Of a stretch of 8,841 bases of DNA, positions 1-6,084 are shown piece after piece. The stretch comes from JACMMS01 sp043758775 (GTDB taxonomy: Bacteria; Pseudomonadota; Gammaproteobacteria; Burkholderiales; Methylophilaceae), in contig JAYVMU010000024.1 in NCBI GenBank assembly GCA_043758775.1, forward strand, positions 1 to 8,841, written 5' to 3'. The position numbers and the translations under genes are program-made. The notes under the pieces were generated by a model. It worked only from the letters and a program-made list of their open reading frames with translations, did no database searches and was not told where the DNA came from. Position 1 is the stretch's first letter, and the number at the start of each line of letters is the position of its first letter.

Positions 1-5
1 AAATC

Positions 6-97
6 GGTCACGATAACCCGTTTTAGCTGGTCACGATAGACCATAATCAGCGGTCACGTTAGACCGTTTTGACTGGTCACGATGGGCCATAATACCC
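6..97. repeat. Four tandem 23-bp GGTCACG repeats, IS21-type element end
   Basis: The heptamer GGTCACG starts at 6, 29, 52 and 75, an exact 23-bp period. Units 1 and 3 continue with CCGTTTT and units 2 and 4 with CCATAAT, so a 46-bp higher-order period is superimposed. IS21-family elements are known to carry several copies of short repeats inside their ends, where the transposase binds, and this arrangement resembles that. The element body would lie to the left of the window, since no istA or istB sequence is visible here. The exact IS terminus and any target duplication cannot be located from this sequence. Another repeat-array function remains possible. Confidence 0.5.
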
Positions 98-205
98 AAG
101 ATTTTTAAGTTTTAGTGAAATTGATGTTGGTGGTCGGCATTCAGTGTGGGCTAATCATATTGAAGAGTTTCCTGTGGATGATATTTTTATATCCAATTAT
201 TTTAT

Positions 206-237
206 TTGACTAATAAAATAATTGCACGCAATATAAT
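206..237 (+). promoter_or_regulatory. Candidate promoter of the ohrR cluster
   Basis: TTGACT (206-211) matches a -35 box at five of six positions, and TATAAT (232-237) is a perfect -10 box. The spacer is 20 bp, longer than the usual 16-18 bp. Transcription would begin near 244, which leaves too short a leader for a start codon at 256 and fits the start at 295 better. Confidence 0.4.
221..232. promoter_or_regulatory. Candidate OhrR operator (ATTGC-AC-GCAAT dyad)
   Basis: A perfect 5+5 bp dyad with a 2-bp centre lies between the candidate -35 and -10 boxes of the ohrR promoter. Known OhrR operators are AT-rich dyads with AATT-type half-sites, and OhrR commonly represses its own gene. The position suits autorepression, but the match to published operators is only partial. 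Confidence 0.35.
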
Positions 238-294
238 TGTGGTAAACTTTTATTTATGAAATCACAAAACAGTCCTCAGAGCTTAGGGTTAAGG

Positions 295-750
295 ATGCAA
301 AGTTTAAAAAACAAACTGCCGCTTAATGTGGATCAACAAATGTGTTTTGCTCTTTATTCTGCATCACACAGCATGACGAAAGTCTATAGGCCGCTGCTCA
401 ACGCACTCAACCTCACGTATCCACAATACTTAGTATTACTGGTGCTTTGGCATCAAGATAGCGTCACAGTTAACACGCTGAGTGAGCGATTATTTTTAGA
501 CTCTGGCACATTAACGCCGTTATTGAAGCGTCTTGAAAAAAATGGTTATTTATCGCGTCACAGAGACGCTGAGGACGAGCGACGTGTGTTTGTGAAATTA
601 ACAAAATTAGGCGAACAACTGCATGAAAAATCTCAACATGTGCCTTTAAAAGTAGCTTGTAGCACAGGTTGCTCGCCATCTGAAATACACACGCTCAACG
701 ACCAGTTGATAGCGCTTAGAGTTTCGCTCATCAACCATATTAAACTTTAG
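295..750 (+). CDS. ohrR: OhrR-type MarR-family organic hydroperoxide sensor
   Basis: Cytosolic winged-helix repressor that senses organic peroxides through a cysteine. The family signature FALYSAS and the recognition-helix segment LDSGTLTPLLKRLE are present, followed by the wing with RDAEDERR. Numbering from the upstream ATG at 256, the sensing Cys is C30. Tyrosines lie 14 and 25 residues after it (Y44, Y55), as in Bacillus OhrR. A second Cys (C135) lies exactly 105 residues later, matching the C22-C127 pair of Xanthomonas OhrR, so a two-cysteine intersubunit disulfide mechanism is expected. I prefer the ATG at 295 (151 aa): it has AGGG 7 nt upstream and gives the usual family length. The alternative start at 256 has no clear ribosome site and adds 13 residues. 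No ohr peroxidase gene is nearby. The next gene follows after 31 bp, so this regulator probably controls the downstream hydrolase and catalase-like genes. Confidence 0.9.
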   Translation: MQSLKNKLPLNVDQQMCFALYSASHSMTKVYRPLLNALNLTYPQYLVLLVLWHQDSVTVNTLSERLFLDSGTLTPLLKRLEKNGYLSRHRDAEDERRVFVKLTKLGEQLHEKSQHVPLKVACSTGCSPSEIHTLNDQLIALRVSLINHIKL

Positions 751-781
751 TTTCATTTTTTTCTCTATTTAAGGAACGACT

Positions 782-1681
782 ATGGATTTACAAACTTACG
801 GCTCTAAACCACTAGATTTTAACATTTCAGAATATACGCCAACAGCTGCAACAGCTGGTTTTACGCGTAGAGCATTTATGATGACATCACTTGCAGTGGG
901 TTTTGCAATTGCATCACAACCTTTACTAGCGCAAGCAATAACCACTGATATGCATGGCATTGAAGCTGGCGAAGTAAAAGTGCTAGTGGCGGACGGTACC
1001 ATTCCCGCTTACCAAGCAATGCCCTCTGCCGGCAAAAATTTTCCAGTTATTCTGGTCATTCAAGAAATTTTTGGTGTGCATGAACATATTAAAGACATGT
1101 GCCGTCGTTACGCAAAAATGGGATATCTGGCTATTGCACCTGAGCTTTTTGCACGTCAAGGTGATGTTTCAAAAATGACCGATATTGGTGAAATTTTAAG
1201 CAAAGTAGTGAGTAAAGTGCCTGATGAGCAAGTATTTTCAGACTTAAATGCAACAGTCGATTTTGTAAAATCAAACAAAAAAAGCAATACTGAAAAGTTA
1301 GGTTTAGTGGGTTATTGCTGGGGCGGTCGCACTGTATGGCTTTATGCAGAACACAACCCAAACGTTAAAGCTGGCGTAGCGTACTACGGCTTACTTAATG
1401 GGATGAAATCTGAAATTAAAGCGAATGACCCAGTGGATATTGCACACAACTTAAAAGTACCAGTGCTAGGTTTGTATGCTAGCACCGATACATTTATTAA
1501 ACCTGAAGTTATTGAACAAATGCAGGCTGAATTAGAAAAATCTGGCAGTAAGTCTGAGATTGTCGTGTTTCCAAACGTAAATCATGGTTTTAACGCAGAT
1601 TACCGCCCTAGCTACAATAAAACCGCGGCGGATTATGCGCAAAAACTAGCCAACGATTGGCTAAAAAATCATGGTGTGTAA
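782..1681 (+). CDS. Tat-exported dienelactone hydrolase family protein
   Basis: Alpha/beta-hydrolase of the dienelactone hydrolase family, 299 aa. A Tat signal is visible: a long n-region, then TRRAFM (28-33) and a hydrophobic stretch to about 52 ending LLAQA. The mature domain carries E95 in the QEIFG motif, the nucleophile C179 in GYCWGG, D236 and H268 in NHGF. This is the Cys-Asp-His triad plus the glutamate known in dienelactone hydrolases. Classical DLH opens dienelactones in chlorocatechol breakdown, but exported paralogues have uncertain substrates, so the reaction here is unknown. An AAGGA ribosome site lies 6 nt before the ATG. It sits 31 bp after ohrR and 51 bp before the catalase-like gene, suggesting co-transcription and a periplasmic role linked to peroxide stress. 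Confidence 0.88.
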   Translation: MDLQTYGSKPLDFNISEYTPTAATAGFTRRAFMMTSLAVGFAIASQPLLAQAITTDMHGIEAGEVKVLVADGTIPAYQAMPSAGKNFPVILVIQEIFGVHEHIKDMCRRYAKMGYLAIAPELFARQGDVSKMTDIGEILSKVVSKVPDEQVFSDLNATVDFVKSNKKSNTEKLGLVGYCWGGRTVWLYAEHNPNVKAGVAYYGLLNGMKSEIKANDPVDIAHNLKVPVLGLYASTDTFIKPEVIEQMQAELEKSGSKSEIVVFPNVNHGFNADYRPSYNKTAADYAQKLANDWLKNHGV

Positions 1682-1732
1682 GCCAAGTAAAATAGCTCAA
1701 TGTCATTTCAACTTTAACATTTAGGATTCAAC

Positions 1733-2755
1733 ATGAATAAATTTTCATCTAAAGCATTATTGGGCATAAGTCTGCTCACTTTAAGTGTGGGCAATGTTTA
1801 TGCCGATACTGCTGCAGTTACTGCTACGACTGCAAAACCTGTGGTTGAGCAAATTGTCGATACACTCACTACATTATCAAGTGGCCCACACGCGGGATTT
1901 CGCGCCAATCACGCCAAGGGTATTGTCGTTGATGGTGAGTTCACTGCTGCTACAACAGCTTCATCCATTACTAAGGCATCTTACTTACAAGGTAAAGTCA
2001 CAACACCAGTGACCGTACGTTTTTCTGATGCAACGGGTGTGCCTAATATTCCTGATGCAGATGGCAATGCTTTTCCAAAAGGTATGGCTATACGTTTTAA
2101 TTTACCTAAAGATGTAGTAACAGATATGGTGGTCATTTCAGTCAATGGTTTCCCAGCAGCCAAACCAGAAGACTTTTTAGGTTTACTCAATGCAGTGGCA
2201 GCCACTAAGCCAGATTCACCAAAGCCCAGCCCTGTTGAGCAATTTTTAGAGAGCCATCCTGCAGCTAAAAAGTTTGTTAGCACACCAAAACCAGCACCAG
2301 TAAGCTTTGCCACACAACCATTTTTTGGCGTCAATGCGTTTAAATTCACTAACGCTAAAGGTGAAACGCACTATGGTCGCTATTTAATCAAACCATTAGC
2401 AGGTGCTAAATACTTAACTAAAGAAGAGACGGCAAAAGCCGCACCAAACTATTTGATGGAAGAGTTACCAACGCGACTAAAAACTAGCACTGTAAAATAT
2501 AGTATTGCCTTACAAATCGCCAAAAAAGGTGATGTCACCAATGATGCAACGGTAAGTTGGCCTGCAGATAGAGAAGAAGTCAATTTAGGAACGCTGACAC
2601 TAAAAGCCATGAATGCGGATGGGGTAAAGTTTGAAAAAGGCACGATGTATAACCCATTAACCTTGGTAGATGGTATTGAGCCATCTGATGATCCAATTTT
2701 ACTGGCTCGTCCGGCAGCTTACGCAGTGAGCTTTGGTCGCAGAGTGGGCAAATAA
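1733..2755 (+). CDS. Periplasmic catalase-like heme peroxidase (SrpA type)
   Basis: Minimal catalase-family protein of 340 aa, far shorter than classical catalases (about 480 or more). A Sec signal peptide spans about 1-24, with a predicted cut after VYA. Catalase-fold marks are the distal His H60 in the FRANHAKG segment, VRFSDATG (95-102), KGMAIRFNLP (116-125), a probable distal Asn N138 in SVNGFP, and the proximal heme-ligand Tyr Y330 within RPAAY near the C terminus. Related SrpA-type proteins mainly show peroxidase activity, including with organic peroxides, with weak catalase activity. That fits the linked OhrR. AGGA lies 6 nt before the ATG. It is the last gene of the probable ohrR unit and is followed by a terminator-like hairpin. 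Confidence 0.88.
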   Translation: MNKFSSKALLGISLLTLSVGNVYADTAAVTATTAKPVVEQIVDTLTTLSSGPHAGFRANHAKGIVVDGEFTAATTASSITKASYLQGKVTTPVTVRFSDATGVPNIPDADGNAFPKGMAIRFNLPKDVVTDMVVISVNGFPAAKPEDFLGLLNAVAATKPDSPKPSPVEQFLESHPAAKKFVSTPKPAPVSFATQPFFGVNAFKFTNAKGETHYGRYLIKPLAGAKYLTKEETAKAAPNYLMEELPTRLKTSTVKYSIALQIAKKGDVTNDATVSWPADREEVNLGTLTLKAMNADGVKFEKGTMYNPLTLVDGIEPSDDPILLARPAAYAVSFGRRVGK

Positions 2756-2790
2756 CCGTGAGCAAACACTGCTAGCTAAGCACTAAAAAT

Positions 2791-2821
2791 GGGGTTGCAG
2801 ATGATGTGTGACCTCTTTTTT
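2791..2821 (+). terminator. Rho-independent terminator after the catalase-like gene
   Basis: GGGGTTGCA (2791-2799) pairs with TGTGACCTC (2807-2815), giving nine pairs of which three are G-U, around a 7-nt loop. Six T residues follow directly (2816-2821). It lies 35 bp after the catalase-like stop codon. The wobble pairs make it moderate rather than strong. Confidence 0.5.
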
Positions 2822-2875
2822 ATACTGAATTAGTGCGCATTTTTTTATTTTAAAATCAACAAAAAAGGATAAATC

Positions 2876-3580
2876 ATGACAGAAAAATTACGTTTATTCA
2901 CTTCACCTTCGGCGTTCCCAAACCCACAGCGCTTACGTTTGTTTATATATGAAAAAGGCATCGCCGAACATATTGAAGAAGTCATTTATGACATGGCGCC
3001 CGGCGGGCAACAACGTCAATGGCCTCACCTTAAAATGAACCCGTGGGGCGAAACACCAACATTAGCATTAGCTGACGGCACATTCTTATCAGAATCTACA
3101 GGTATTGCGCGCTATCTAGACCACAGTTTTGCAGGTCGCAAAGTCATGGGAGATACGGCATTAGCACAGGGCCAAGATGACATGTGGGATAGCCGCATAT
3201 TCACACACATTTTGTACCGAATTGTGACCATGTTTCACGTCATGCACCAAGGCTTAGGACTAAAAATTGAGCTTACAAATAATCCACAATGGGGCGAACA
3301 TTGCCGCAAAGAAGCGCTTGCACACGCTAATTTAATTAACCAACATTTAGCGGACGGCCGCGAGTGGTTACTTGGCGGCAACGCGCCAACTTTTGCAGAC
3401 ATTACTCTATGTACCGCTATTGCATTCTCAAAATTTCCAACCAATCAAACCCCACTTGATGAGCGTTTTGAGCATTTGGATTATTTTTGGCAACGTTGGC
3501 AAGAACGCGATAGTTTTAAACTATCCTACGCAGATGGTAACAGTGGATTGGCTGAGTTGGTGCATCTTAAAAAATATTGA
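2876..3580 (+). CDS. Glutathione S-transferase family protein
   Basis: Cytosolic GST-fold protein, 234 aa, expected to conjugate glutathione to electrophiles or reduce peroxides. The N-terminal thioredoxin-like domain (about 4-84) contains the cis-proline segment GETPTLAL (P61) and the glutathione-binding pair E73-S74 in SESTGIARYLD. The all-helical C-terminal domain carries the N-capping motif TFADI (172-176, D175), typical of GSTs. The N-terminal segment TSPSAFPNPQRLRLF holds the likely catalytic Ser or Thr near 9-12. There is no active-site Cys, which argues against an omega or beta class enzyme. AAGGA lies 6 nt before the ATG. It follows the terminator above and has a TATACT box at 2821-2826 without a good -35, so it may be transcribed separately from the ohrR unit while serving the same detoxification theme. 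The substrate is unknown. Confidence 0.88.
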   Translation: MTEKLRLFTSPSAFPNPQRLRLFIYEKGIAEHIEEVIYDMAPGGQQRQWPHLKMNPWGETPTLALADGTFLSESTGIARYLDHSFAGRKVMGDTALAQGQDDMWDSRIFTHILYRIVTMFHVMHQGLGLKIELTNNPQWGEHCRKEALAHANLINQHLADGREWLLGGNAPTFADITLCTAIAFSKFPTNQTPLDERFEHLDYFWQRWQERDSFKLSYADGNSGLAELVHLKKY

Positions 3581-3643
3581 TCTATATTACCATCTGCTGC
3601 GCTCGTGTTGGCGATGTTTTCCATACAGATCAAATCCTTGCGT

Positions 3644-3690
3644 GGTGCATTTTTGCACTCACCCCTAAGAGATATGGTGTATTTTTGCAC
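3644..3690. repeat. Pair of 15-bp direct repeats spaced 32 bp
   Basis: GGTGCATTTTTGCAC (3644-3658) recurs as GGTGTATTTTTGCAC (3676-3690) with one mismatch. The first copy is itself a dyad, GTGCA-TTTT-TGCAC. The 32-bp offset is close to three helical turns, so two protein dimers could bind the same face. It lies downstream of the GST gene and upstream of no convincing plus-strand gene. The function is unknown. Confidence 0.5.
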
Positions 3691-3713
3691 TAAAATTAAC
3701 TAACTAAAGAGAT

Positions 3714-3741
3714 CATCTGAAAAATATCAATTTTTCAGATG
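3714..3741. repeat. Perfect 11-bp inverted repeat
   Basis: CATCTGAAAAA (3714-3724) and TTTTTCAGATG (3731-3741) are exact reverse complements around the 6-nt loop TATCAA. On either strand the T-rich arm closes the stem, so it could act as a bidirectional terminator between the GST gene and the minus-strand zinc-ribbon fragment. No T tract follows beyond the stem. Confidence 0.5.
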
Positions 3742-3761
3742 GTTATGCGTTCTATAACAAT

Positions 3762-3932
3762 TTATTTAATACTTATCCAACCAAGTTCCAGTACCCCTTT
3801 ACCTGTTTTTTCACATTCACGGCATGTCCTCTTAAAACTAGATTCAGTTTTAAATTGGTTTAGTGAATCTCCGCATTCTACGCAGATGCCTCTGGAGGAT
3901 TTTCTTGCATTATGTAGAACTCGCCATATGAG
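3762..3932 (-). pseudogene. Start-less fragment with a four-cysteine zinc-ribbon pattern
   Basis: The minus strand has a 56-codon open frame ending in TAA (3762-3764) and bounded upstream by TAA and TAG. It contains RGICVECGDSL and, 16 residues after the second Cys, RTCRECE. This CxxC...CxxC layout resembles DksA/TraR-type zinc fingers or other short zinc ribbons. No ATG, GTG or TTG start lies in frame, so it is probably the 3' remnant of a gene, or a frameshifted one whose upstream part is no longer readable. The overlapping plus-strand frame has no recognisable features. The family assignment is uncertain. Confidence 0.35.
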
Positions 3933-3941
3933 TTACTAGCA

Positions 3942-4278
3942 AGTCTACGACTTTAATGTGGCTAGAAAGAAATAACTTAACACTCTTGCTTTACTTGTTC
4001 ACGACTATATTAAAAATTATACTTTTCTAACTATTTGATTTATATGAGCCAGTTGTTAACGACAATTTTGTCTGTGAACAGCATTTGTTCTAAACAATTA
4101 AAGTTGTTAAATCAAACTTAATTAAAAATTATGGCATATTGAAATCAATAATTCCTAGTTTAGTTTCTAAATTGTCAAAAGTCTAGTTAATAAACTAAGC
4201 AATTTAAGTTGTTTACTGATATTTCGTTGTTTAGAAACTGCTCTATGTGATTAAACTTATTAAATGAATTCTACGCAA
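3942..4278. other. Gene-free AT-rich stretch with several short dyads
   Basis: No convincing coding frame was found on either strand. Short perfect dyads are frequent: GACAA-TT-TTGTC (4061-4072), GAACA-GCATT-TGTTC (4076-4090) and AACAA-TTAAAG-TTGTT (4093-4108) follow one another within 48 bp, and TAGTT-AATA-AACTA lies near 4184-4197. A 9-bp inverted pair GTTTCTAAA/TTTAGAAAC spans 4163-4238. In DNA this AT-rich some of these are expected by chance. Confidence 0.4.
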
Positions 4279-4329
4279 CAATATTTACTAAAATTAACTA
4301 TCCAATAGTTCATTATTATTGAAATATTG
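4279..4329. promoter_or_regulatory. Nested dyads upstream of the ArsR-type gene, candidate operator
   Basis: An inner dyad AACTA-TCCAA-TAGTT (4296-4310) sits inside an outer 8-bp pair CAATATTT (4279-4286) and AAATATTG (4322-4329). A possible -35 (TTGAAA, 4319-4324) with a weak -10 (GCTAAT, 4342-4347) overlaps the right arm. ArsR-family repressors normally bind dyads at their own promoter, so autoregulation is the simplest reading. Confidence 0.35.
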
Positions 4330-4356
4330 TACTTTGTCAATGCTAATGATAGAATA

Positions 4357-4674
4357 ATGTCCATGGTTCAATTTGTTCACCCATCTAAAAGCGATATGAG
4401 CCTTGCCGGCGTGCTAATGGCGTTATCTGATCCTATGCGCGTTGCAATCATCAAAAGCCTTTTGCAAGTTGAAGGATGTAGGTCTTGCTCTGAAGCTATG
4501 CCATGCCCAGACATGGCTAAGTCGACACTCTCTTACCATTTTCGTACATTAAGAGAAGCGGGGCTTATTACCACTTATAAAAAAGGCGTCGAAAATAGAA
4601 ATGTTGTGAGACTAGATGAAGTCAATGAAAGATTTCCTGGACTACTTAAGCTAATTTTAGAGTTGGCTCTTTAA
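4357..4674 (+). CDS. ArsR-family winged-helix regulator with Cys cluster
   Basis: Small DNA-binding repressor, 105 aa from ATG 4357 or 103 aa from ATG 4363. A longer frame from TTG 4327 is less likely, because no ribosome site precedes it and it adds residues unlike the family. The core ALSDPMRVAIIKSLL is the ArsR dimer and first-helix signature. The segment AKSTLSYHFRTLREAGLI is the helix-turn-helix with the recognition helix, and TTYKKGVENRNVVRL forms the wing. Between them, CRSCSEAMPC holds three cysteines (C41, C44 and C50 from 4357), a CxxC-x5-C spacing different from the CxCxxC arsenite site of classical ArsR. Metal or thiol sensing is possible but unproven. The neighbours give no clear target: gene-free DNA lies upstream and a GC-rich patch downstream. 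It may be an orphan left from a larger cassette. Confidence 0.82.
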   Translation: MSMVQFVHPSKSDMSLAGVLMALSDPMRVAIIKSLLQVEGCRSCSEAMPCPDMAKSTLSYHFRTLREAGLITTYKKGVENRNVVRLDEVNERFPGLLKLILELAL

Positions 4675-4724
4675 GCTTCTATGTCTTCATTTAGTTGTGC
4701 TGTTCGCACACATAAGCGTTTTCT

Positions 4725-4907
4725 TCACAGGGAGACATGTGCAGGCCTTGCCCCTCGAGGACCCTTGGCATGCCTGTTGATAAAGAAATGAAGAAGGCCA
4801 ACAACGATGATCCGTGGTGCCATGCCTGCGACCAAGGGGGCCCATTCTCGCTTACGCTTGCTGAGACTGATATTGCACCACCTGCACTTCGGGCCCATTT
4901 CTGTCAT
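4725..4907 (-). CDS. Possible small CxxC/membrane protein in GC-rich patch
   Basis: A 60-codon minus-strand frame starts near ATG 4907 and ends with TGA at 4725. It has a CRWC motif at residues 8-11, a basic stretch SKRKREW, then a hydrophobic segment APRIIVVGLLHFFIN (about 30-44) that could cross the membrane. Many third codon positions are G or C, unlike the AT-rich neighbours, which suggests coding DNA of foreign origin. The plus-strand frames over the same bases look less protein-like. There is no strong ribosome site, and I do not recognise the family. It could equally be a fragment of a transferred gene. Confidence 0.28.
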   Translation of the reverse strand: MTEMGPKCRWCNISLSKRKREWAPLVAGMAPRIIVVGLLHFFINRHAKGPRGARPAHVSL

Positions 4908-5014
4908 TCACTTAAAGTATACTCCAGTCAAATATGTGAGCTTAATCAAGTACAAAAACAGAACTTTCATTCGTTGCATAATAATTGATTTCGCCTTACT
5001 GCAAAATAAAGTCT

Positions 5015-5050
5015 AGCTCAGGTTGCTGCTATCAAGCCCATAGCTGAGCT
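5015..5050 (-). terminator. Weak terminator-like hairpin after the minus operon
   Basis: AGCTCAG (5015-5021) and CTGAGCT (5044-5050) form a perfect 7-bp stem with a 22-nt loop. Read on the minus strand it lies 22 bp after the end of the oxidoreductase pseudogene and is followed by AGACTTTATTTTGC. The long loop and broken T tract make it a weak candidate. Confidence 0.3.
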
Positions 5051-5072
5051 CTTTATAAATATGAATAGATTA

Positions 5073-6072
5073 TTACTTCAACCTAACAACAACCTTACCT
5101 TTTGCACGTCCTGTTTCCACGTATTCCATCGCTTCTTTGGTTGACTCAAATGGAAACACCCTGTCAACAACTGGACGTATAACCTCAGAATCGATAAGGT
5201 TCGTTATCTGTTGTAGTTGCACGCCATTTGCCTTTATAAAAACAAATGAATAATGCACTTTACGGCACTGTGCTTTTTTCCTGACTTTATAACTTAATAG
5301 GCGCATGACTATTTTAGAAACCAAGACAATCCAGCTTCTTTGGCAAAGACAGGGTCAGGCGGACCTGAAATCGAGATAAGCCTGCCGCCAGGTTTAAGCA
5401 CTTTCAACGATTTAAAGAGTGTATCTGCGCCTAGCATATTCAACACTACATCCTAATCACTCAGGATTTTTTCAAAGTCATCCTTTTTGTAATCAATCAC
5501 AATATTAGCACCAAGACTTTTTACCAGCTCAATATTGGCTGAACTTGCCGTGGTGGCTACTGTAGCGCCCAAATGTTTTGCTAATTGAATTGCAAATATG
5601 CCTACGCCGCCAGAGCCTGCGTGGATAAGCACTTTTGTCCTTTTTTGATATTTGCTTTTTCGACAAGGACTTGCCATGCAGTTAAGGCCGCCAGTGGAAC
5701 AGAGACTGCCTCTTCCATAGTGAGGTTTTTAGGTTTTATCGCAGCATCATTTTCATTCACCGCAATAAATTCTGCAAAAGTACCTATTCGATGGTCTGCA
5801 GGCCTTGCATACACCTCGTCACCTACCTTAAATCGCTTAACATTCGCACCAGCTTCAACAACAGTGCCCGCCATATCGTGACCTAAAATCAGTGGTAGCG
5901 GATAGGGCAATAGCAGCTTGAACTCACCATCTCTGATTTTGGAATCGAGAGGGTTTACACGTGCAGCATGAATTTGGACTAAAACGTCATTAGTCCCCAT
6001 TGCTGGTGTTGGTATATCGCTGATGCGGCCTTCAACCTTTTTTCCATAGTGATTGATGATAAATGCTTTCAT
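5073..6072 (-). pseudogene. Broken zinc-free medium-chain NADP oxidoreductase (quinone-reductase type)
   Basis: Three collinear pieces encode one MDR-family enzyme. Piece one (ATG at 6072) has the catalytic fold with NPLDSKIRDG, LGHDMAGTVVEAG and VGDEVYARP. Piece two has the nucleotide-binding motif HAGSGGVGIFAIQLAKHLGA and, past a stop, KVLKPGGRLISISGPPDP. Piece three ends IRPVVDRVFPFESTKEAMEY followed by GRAKGKVVVRLK. The lesions are loss of one A in an A run near 5633-5636, an in-frame TAG at 5453-5455 where relatives have a sense codon (probably Tyr), and loss of one A near 5312-5315. Adding two bases to the 1000-bp span gives exactly 333 codons plus stop, a typical length. Members reduce quinones or enones with NADPH. 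AGGA lies 8 nt before the ATG, and the gene starts 12 bp after the membrane-protein frame, so it was the last gene of the TetR-facing operon. Confidence 0.85.
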
Positions 6073-6084
6073 GATTTTTCCTAT

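Noticed and set aside
1981..2349. Minus-strand 122-codon frame
   Set aside because: It is antisense to the catalase-like gene and has no independent motif or ribosome site.
3577..3633. Inverted pair TTGATCT/AGATCAA after the GST gene as a terminator
   Set aside because: The 43-nt loop and the lack of a T tract make it unconvincing.
3644..3690. Sigma-54 promoter or paired NtrC enhancer sites
   Set aside because: GG and GC are 9 bp apart rather than 10, and the dyad order is GTGCA...TGCAC, opposite to the NtrC site. No nitrogen gene lies downstream.
3739..3939. Plus-strand 66-codon frame
   Set aside because: It shows no family features and lies antisense to the more protein-like zinc-ribbon fragment.
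4737..4988. Plus-strand 83-codon frame across the GC-rich patch
   Set aside because: It has an unfavourable ribosome-site spacing, no recognisable domain, and runs from GC-rich into AT-rich DNA. The minus frame is more plausible.
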